Assembly (NCBI RefSeq): GCF_000247815.1
Contig: NC_021677.1
Coordinates: 62,126,706 to 62,190,705, forward strand
From: Ficedula albicollis
Lineage: Eukaryota; Chordata; Aves; Passeriformes; Muscicapidae
DNA length: 64,000 nt
Reading direction: 5' to 3'
Under the pieces are notes generated by a model that worked only from the letters and a program-made list of their open reading frames with translations, had not been told where the DNA came from and did not search any database. Positions 60,413 to 64,000 of the stretch are shown here, in pieces (position 1 is the first letter of the stretch; the number at the start of each line of letters is the position of its first letter). Both the position numbers and the translations under genes were made by a program.

Positions 60413-61890
60413 TGGGGGCACAGCAGAGCTGGGGAGGGGCACAACCCCCAAAACAGCCCAGAACACCCCAAAAGAGCAGTGCCAGCAGTGCCCACGGCAG
60501 CAGCGGGGGATGCAGCTCCCTTTGGGAACATCCCAAAAGGTGACAGCAGGAGCCGCAGCCGGGGACAGGGGGCTGCGTGTCACCCCTCCCGGGCCAGGCT
60601 CGGCTCCAGAGCCTCGCTGGCTGCTCAGCCCGGGTTTCCCCTCGGTTTCCACAGCAACCCCCGATGACTGATTTCCTTCCATGACCGGTTTCCTCCGCTG
60701 CCCTGCGCAAGGGGACATCACCCCGACACCCCAAAAACGCACCCAGAGCTGTCCCTGAACCCCCCTGGCACCCAGGGTCCCCCCACCCCTCCACAGTGAC
60801 CCACAGGGGTGCTGCATTAATTAAAAGGGATCGTTTCAGGGTGCCAGAAATTCCCTAAAAAGCCACCAGCACCCGGGGGGGGGGATTTTTGTGATGATCA
60901 CCAGTTAGTCACTGGTGCCTCACTGGGGTGGTGCTGATGGGCACATCCAGCCGTGCTTGTTTTGGGAGTGCTGATAAAAAGAGGATGCAGTGCCAGCAGG
61001 AGAAAGCAGGGAGAGGGAAATTAATTAGCAAATTAAGGATACCACTGCAACATTTCCCTTTTTCATCGTGCGTTTTGCAGTCGGCTCCCTAAAACTGGAA
61101 TTTGCCCGTGGTCGCCCTACGAATCCCAAATCTCCGGCTGCCCCGGGATAGTGATGGAGCTGCAGAATTTGGGAGTGAAGAGGTGGCCCCAGGGCAGGCT
61201 TTTTGTCAGAATTAAATCCCTGGTGTGGTCAGGCAGAGCTGCAGGAGGGCTGCCAGCAGCAGGGAGCATCCCAGGGAAAAGGGCAGCGTGGGTGCCTGGG
61301 GACACGCCGGGACGGGAACTCGAGGACCTTTCCCTCCCCCGTGCTGAGATGAAGCAGGAATGGAGCTCAAGTCATCAAAGGGAGGGGGATTCATTAAATC
61401 CATTCCCATTTAGCTTTCTCTAAGCACGGGGAGGGGAGAGCTCCCTCCCCTTTTCACCCCCCCGCCAGACCGGTGCAGCAAACCCTTCCCCATCTGGTTT
61501 TAGGAAAATTCCGGGTTTTTGTAGGGCAGGGATGAAATCTGGAGGCTAAACTTAGCCGCGGACAATGCAGTCCCCCTCCCAGAAGTGGCTCATTCCCCTC
61601 GTGCTCCTCCCTCCTGCCCCGAAAATGTCGGGTGGAAGCAGAAATCAGCAATTAGAGCCCCGGCCCCGCCGATGGCCAGCGCCCGCCTCGCAGGGCCCGG
61701 GGATATTTTTAGAGGACAAAGGGAATTTGCTGGGAACATGCAATTATTTCTGCAGCCTGTGGAAAAGGCACTGGATGCTCCTGGCAGGGGAGGGGGGCAG
61801 TGGGGGCACAGCCCCACGTCTCCATCCCTGTCCCTCTGCCAGGATTTGGGGGAGGGATGGATGGCAAAGGGAGGATCCAGGGGAAAACAG
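60413..61890. other. Region upstream of GNG2, no gene seen
   Basis: Non-repetitive. A moderately CpG-rich patch at about 61440-61720 could be regulatory; no exon recognised. Confidence 0.5.
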
Positions 61891-61892
61891 GC

Positions 61893-61928
<36 letters not shown>
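61893..61928. repeat. (CAT)n microsatellite
   Basis: About eleven CAT/ATC units at the 5' edge of a CR1 tail. Confidence 0.92.
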
Positions 61929-62200
61929 CCATGGAATCCCAGAATGGTTTGGGTTGGAAGGGACCTTAAAGCCCATCCCATTCCACCCCTGCCACCATCA
62001 GGGACATTTCCACTGTCCCAGGCTGCTCCAGCCTGGCCTTGGGCACTGCCAGGGATCCAGGGGCAGCCACAGCTGCTCTGGGAATTCCATCCCAGCCAGG
62101 AATTCCCAGTTCCCACCCACTATCCCATCCATCCCTGCCCTCTGGCAGTGAAGCCATTCCCTGTGTCCTGCCACCCCACACCCTCTCCCTGTGAGAGGAT
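61929..62200 (-). mobile_element. CR1 LINE 3' tail
   Basis: AGAATGGTTTGGGTTGGAAG, CTGCTCCAGCCTGGCCTTGG and CAGCCACAGCTGCTCTGGGA. The adjacent CAT repeat may have grown from the CR1 terminal ATTCTATGA-type repeats. Confidence 0.93.
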
Positions 62201-62549
62201 AAATCCACTTTTTATGAGGATCAAGAGGAGCTGCAGAAACTGGAAATGGGGACATGGAAAGGCTGTGGGTGTTGGTACCTTCCACAGTTTTCCTGGAGGT
62301 GCCAGGATCAGCAAACCTGGCAAAATCACACGGAAAAGAACTGGCCAATTATGTTCTGAGTTTAATGAGATGGGAGGGAGGGCCTGGGTGCTGTGGAAGA
62401 GCACAAACCTTCCATCAGCCACTGGAGAATCCACGTGTACCACCCAAAACCATCAACTCAGGATCCTGCTCGGAATCACATCTTGAACCAACACTGTGGA
62501 GCTCCCTCCCTCGGGGAAAACTCACCTGGGTGAGATTCCAAATTCCATC

Positions 62550-62655
62550 CCACTATCCCATTATTTGGGGTCCCAAATCCCATCCCACTATCCCATTATT
62601 TGGGGTCTCAAATCCCACTCCACAATTCCACTATTTGGGGTCCCAAATCCCACGT
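62550..62655. repeat. About 37-bp repeat, three copies
   Basis: CCCACTATCCCATTATTTGG or close variants three times, with GGGTCCCAAATCCC between. Confidence 0.85.
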
Positions 62656-62919
62656 ATTTCAGGAGCTTCCCTGTGCCTCTCTCTAATTCCAGAGTGTTGG
62701 GACTGGCTGGCACTTCCACAAAAATCACCAAAAATCAGGATTGAAAGGCTCAGCCCGTCCACTGCCCTGCCTGGGGCAGGATTTCCCTCAACCTGCTGAT
62801 GGGAGCAGAGAACACAACAAATGCAATATTATCCTTAAATTCAGCAGTGTTCCACCTCTCCCTTAAACCTGGGAGCATTTCAGACCTCCAGGAGCCCAAG
62901 TGATGCAAACAACTGTCAC

Positions 62920-62925
62920 TTTATT
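62920..62925 (-). terminator. Minus-strand poly(A) signal
   Basis: TTTATT on the plus strand in TGTCACTTTATTGTCACATC, i.e. GACAATAAAGTGACA on the minus strand, a typical 3' end context. Confidence 0.45.
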
Positions 62926-63051
62926 GTCACATCCAGCCCTACTGCAAAAGGCACACAACAAACTTCATTTTGGTACAAAAGAATTTCTCTCCGGGGATTT
63001 TCCACCTGATTCCATTTTCCTTGAGTTTTCTTTTTTTTTTTTTTCTTTTTT

Positions 63052-63072
63052 CCCCCCCCCCCCCCCCCCCCC

Positions 63073-63080
<8 letters not shown>
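63052..63080. repeat. 29-nt poly-C between T runs
   Basis: T tract, 29 C, then 34 T, the same pattern as 8018-8110. Confidence 0.85.
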
Positions 63081-63114
<34 letters not shown>

Positions 63115-63879
63115 CGCTCCTTTTGCAACACAGTCACCGGGCTCTCCCATCGCCCTGATGGGGAGATCCTTTCACAGAAAGGATTATTTTGTGCAGACAG
63201 ACAGCTCCTTATTGCAGGGGGAACAGCCCCAAGGGCAGGCAGGCACGGCCACCTGCAGGAAAACTGGGAATAAATGGCACCTCTGTGTCCCCCACTGCTG
63301 CTGTTTGTAGGGATAAACTCCATCACAGCCCCCAGCATCCAGTCCCAACCCCACCACTCCACTCCAGCTCTGGCTGCAGGATAATGGGATAATTCCCTCC
63401 CCATTCCTGAGCAGTGTGGAGCATTTCTTTGCACAGTTTATGTTTTTTTTTCCCCTCCAGCTCTGTGTTTCTGCAGGGTGAAGGTCCCATGGAGAGCACC
63501 CAGAGGCTGGCAGAGGGGGGGGGAAAAAGAGGCTGGGGATGAATTTGGGGGATTTTCCTGCCTGTGCCAGCATGGAAACTCACACTGCTGGTGCACACAC
63601 TGCAAACCCAGCCGTGCACGGGGGGGCTGGAGTCACAAATGTTATCCCAGAACCCAAAGAGAGGTTTTTGGGGTGTTTGGTGGGGTCCCTGAGCCCCAGC
63701 AGCATCCCTCCAGCTGCCCTGTGTGGATTTAGGGAGATGCTTTAGGCACCACCATCCTGCCCTGCCAGCACTGGATATGGACATTCTTTTCCATAAAACC
63801 CCTCAGGCAGGGCCAGATCAATGTCTGCAGTACCCACAGCATCTCTCCCATATCCCAACATCCCACGAGATTTTTTTTT

Positions 63880-63927
<48 letters not shown>

Positions 63928-64000
63928 ACTGTGCCTATAGCTATGTTCCATTTCTTTTGGTACCAGCTCCCCTTTCTCAGCTCCCTCCCCCAACATTTCT

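Larger units (their letters stand above)
62900..64000 (-). other. Possible 3' UTR of next gene (FRMD6 by synteny)
   Basis: Mostly unique, non-coding sequence ending on the left at a minus-strand AATAAA. In human the gene next to GNG2 on this side is FRMD6, in the same orientation. No coding exon is visible, so the name is inference only. T/C homopolymer blocks at 63031-63114 and a T run at 63870-63925 interrupt it. Confidence 0.35.

Overview
The window is nuclear DNA of a bird. The evidence is three vertebrate genes in a known conserved order, split by ordinary GT-AG introns, and at least twenty 3' tails of avian CR1 LINEs. Two LTR elements of a kind I associate with songbirds make a passerine plausible, but that is inference. 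The block is NID2 (+), RTRAF (-), GNG2 (-), the same neighbourhood as human chromosome 14q22 (FRMD6, GNG2, RTRAF, NID2). There are no prokaryotic genes, CRISPR arrays or operons.

Layout. Positions 1-2735 are a NID2 intron carrying LTR-like, TATA-bearing and tandemly duplicated DNA. NID2 ends with four coding exons (2736-4388) and a 3' UTR to about 5240. RTRAF converges on it tail to tail. All eight RTRAF coding exons are present (start codon at 20275, stop at 5678), and they sum to 735 nt, or 244 residues. RTRAF intron 3 holds a small, apparently real gene on the opposite strand (16747-17523). It encodes a 151-residue protein with a predicted signal peptide and one membrane segment, in three in-phase exons followed by a poly(A) signal. 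I do not recognise it. GNG2 follows with its two coding exons (31736-31650 and 30308-30180), a probable long 3' UTR down to about 26880, and a likely non-coding first exon in a CpG-rich block near 57915-58127. The roughly 26 kb GNG2 intron is mostly minisatellites, CR1 tails and an LTR element. At the right end, a minus-strand poly(A) signal at 62920-62925 suggests the 3' UTR of the next gene, by synteny FRMD6.

The loudest signal is technical. Seventeen pure C runs, some flanked by A or T runs, cover roughly 8.8 kb of the 64 kb; single runs reach 2,848 nt. Two end directly in GCTCTTCCGATCT, the end of the Illumina TruSeq adapter. That is what the reverse complement of an insert read through adapter into poly-G (two-colour chemistry dark cycles) looks like. 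The long poly-proline and poly-glycine reading frames are therefore not genes, and the runs hide real DNA, including the RTRAF promoter side and probably the GNG2 promoter. I found no new multi-gene system. The best biological lead is the nested membrane-protein gene, whose last intron looks built from a CR1 tail.
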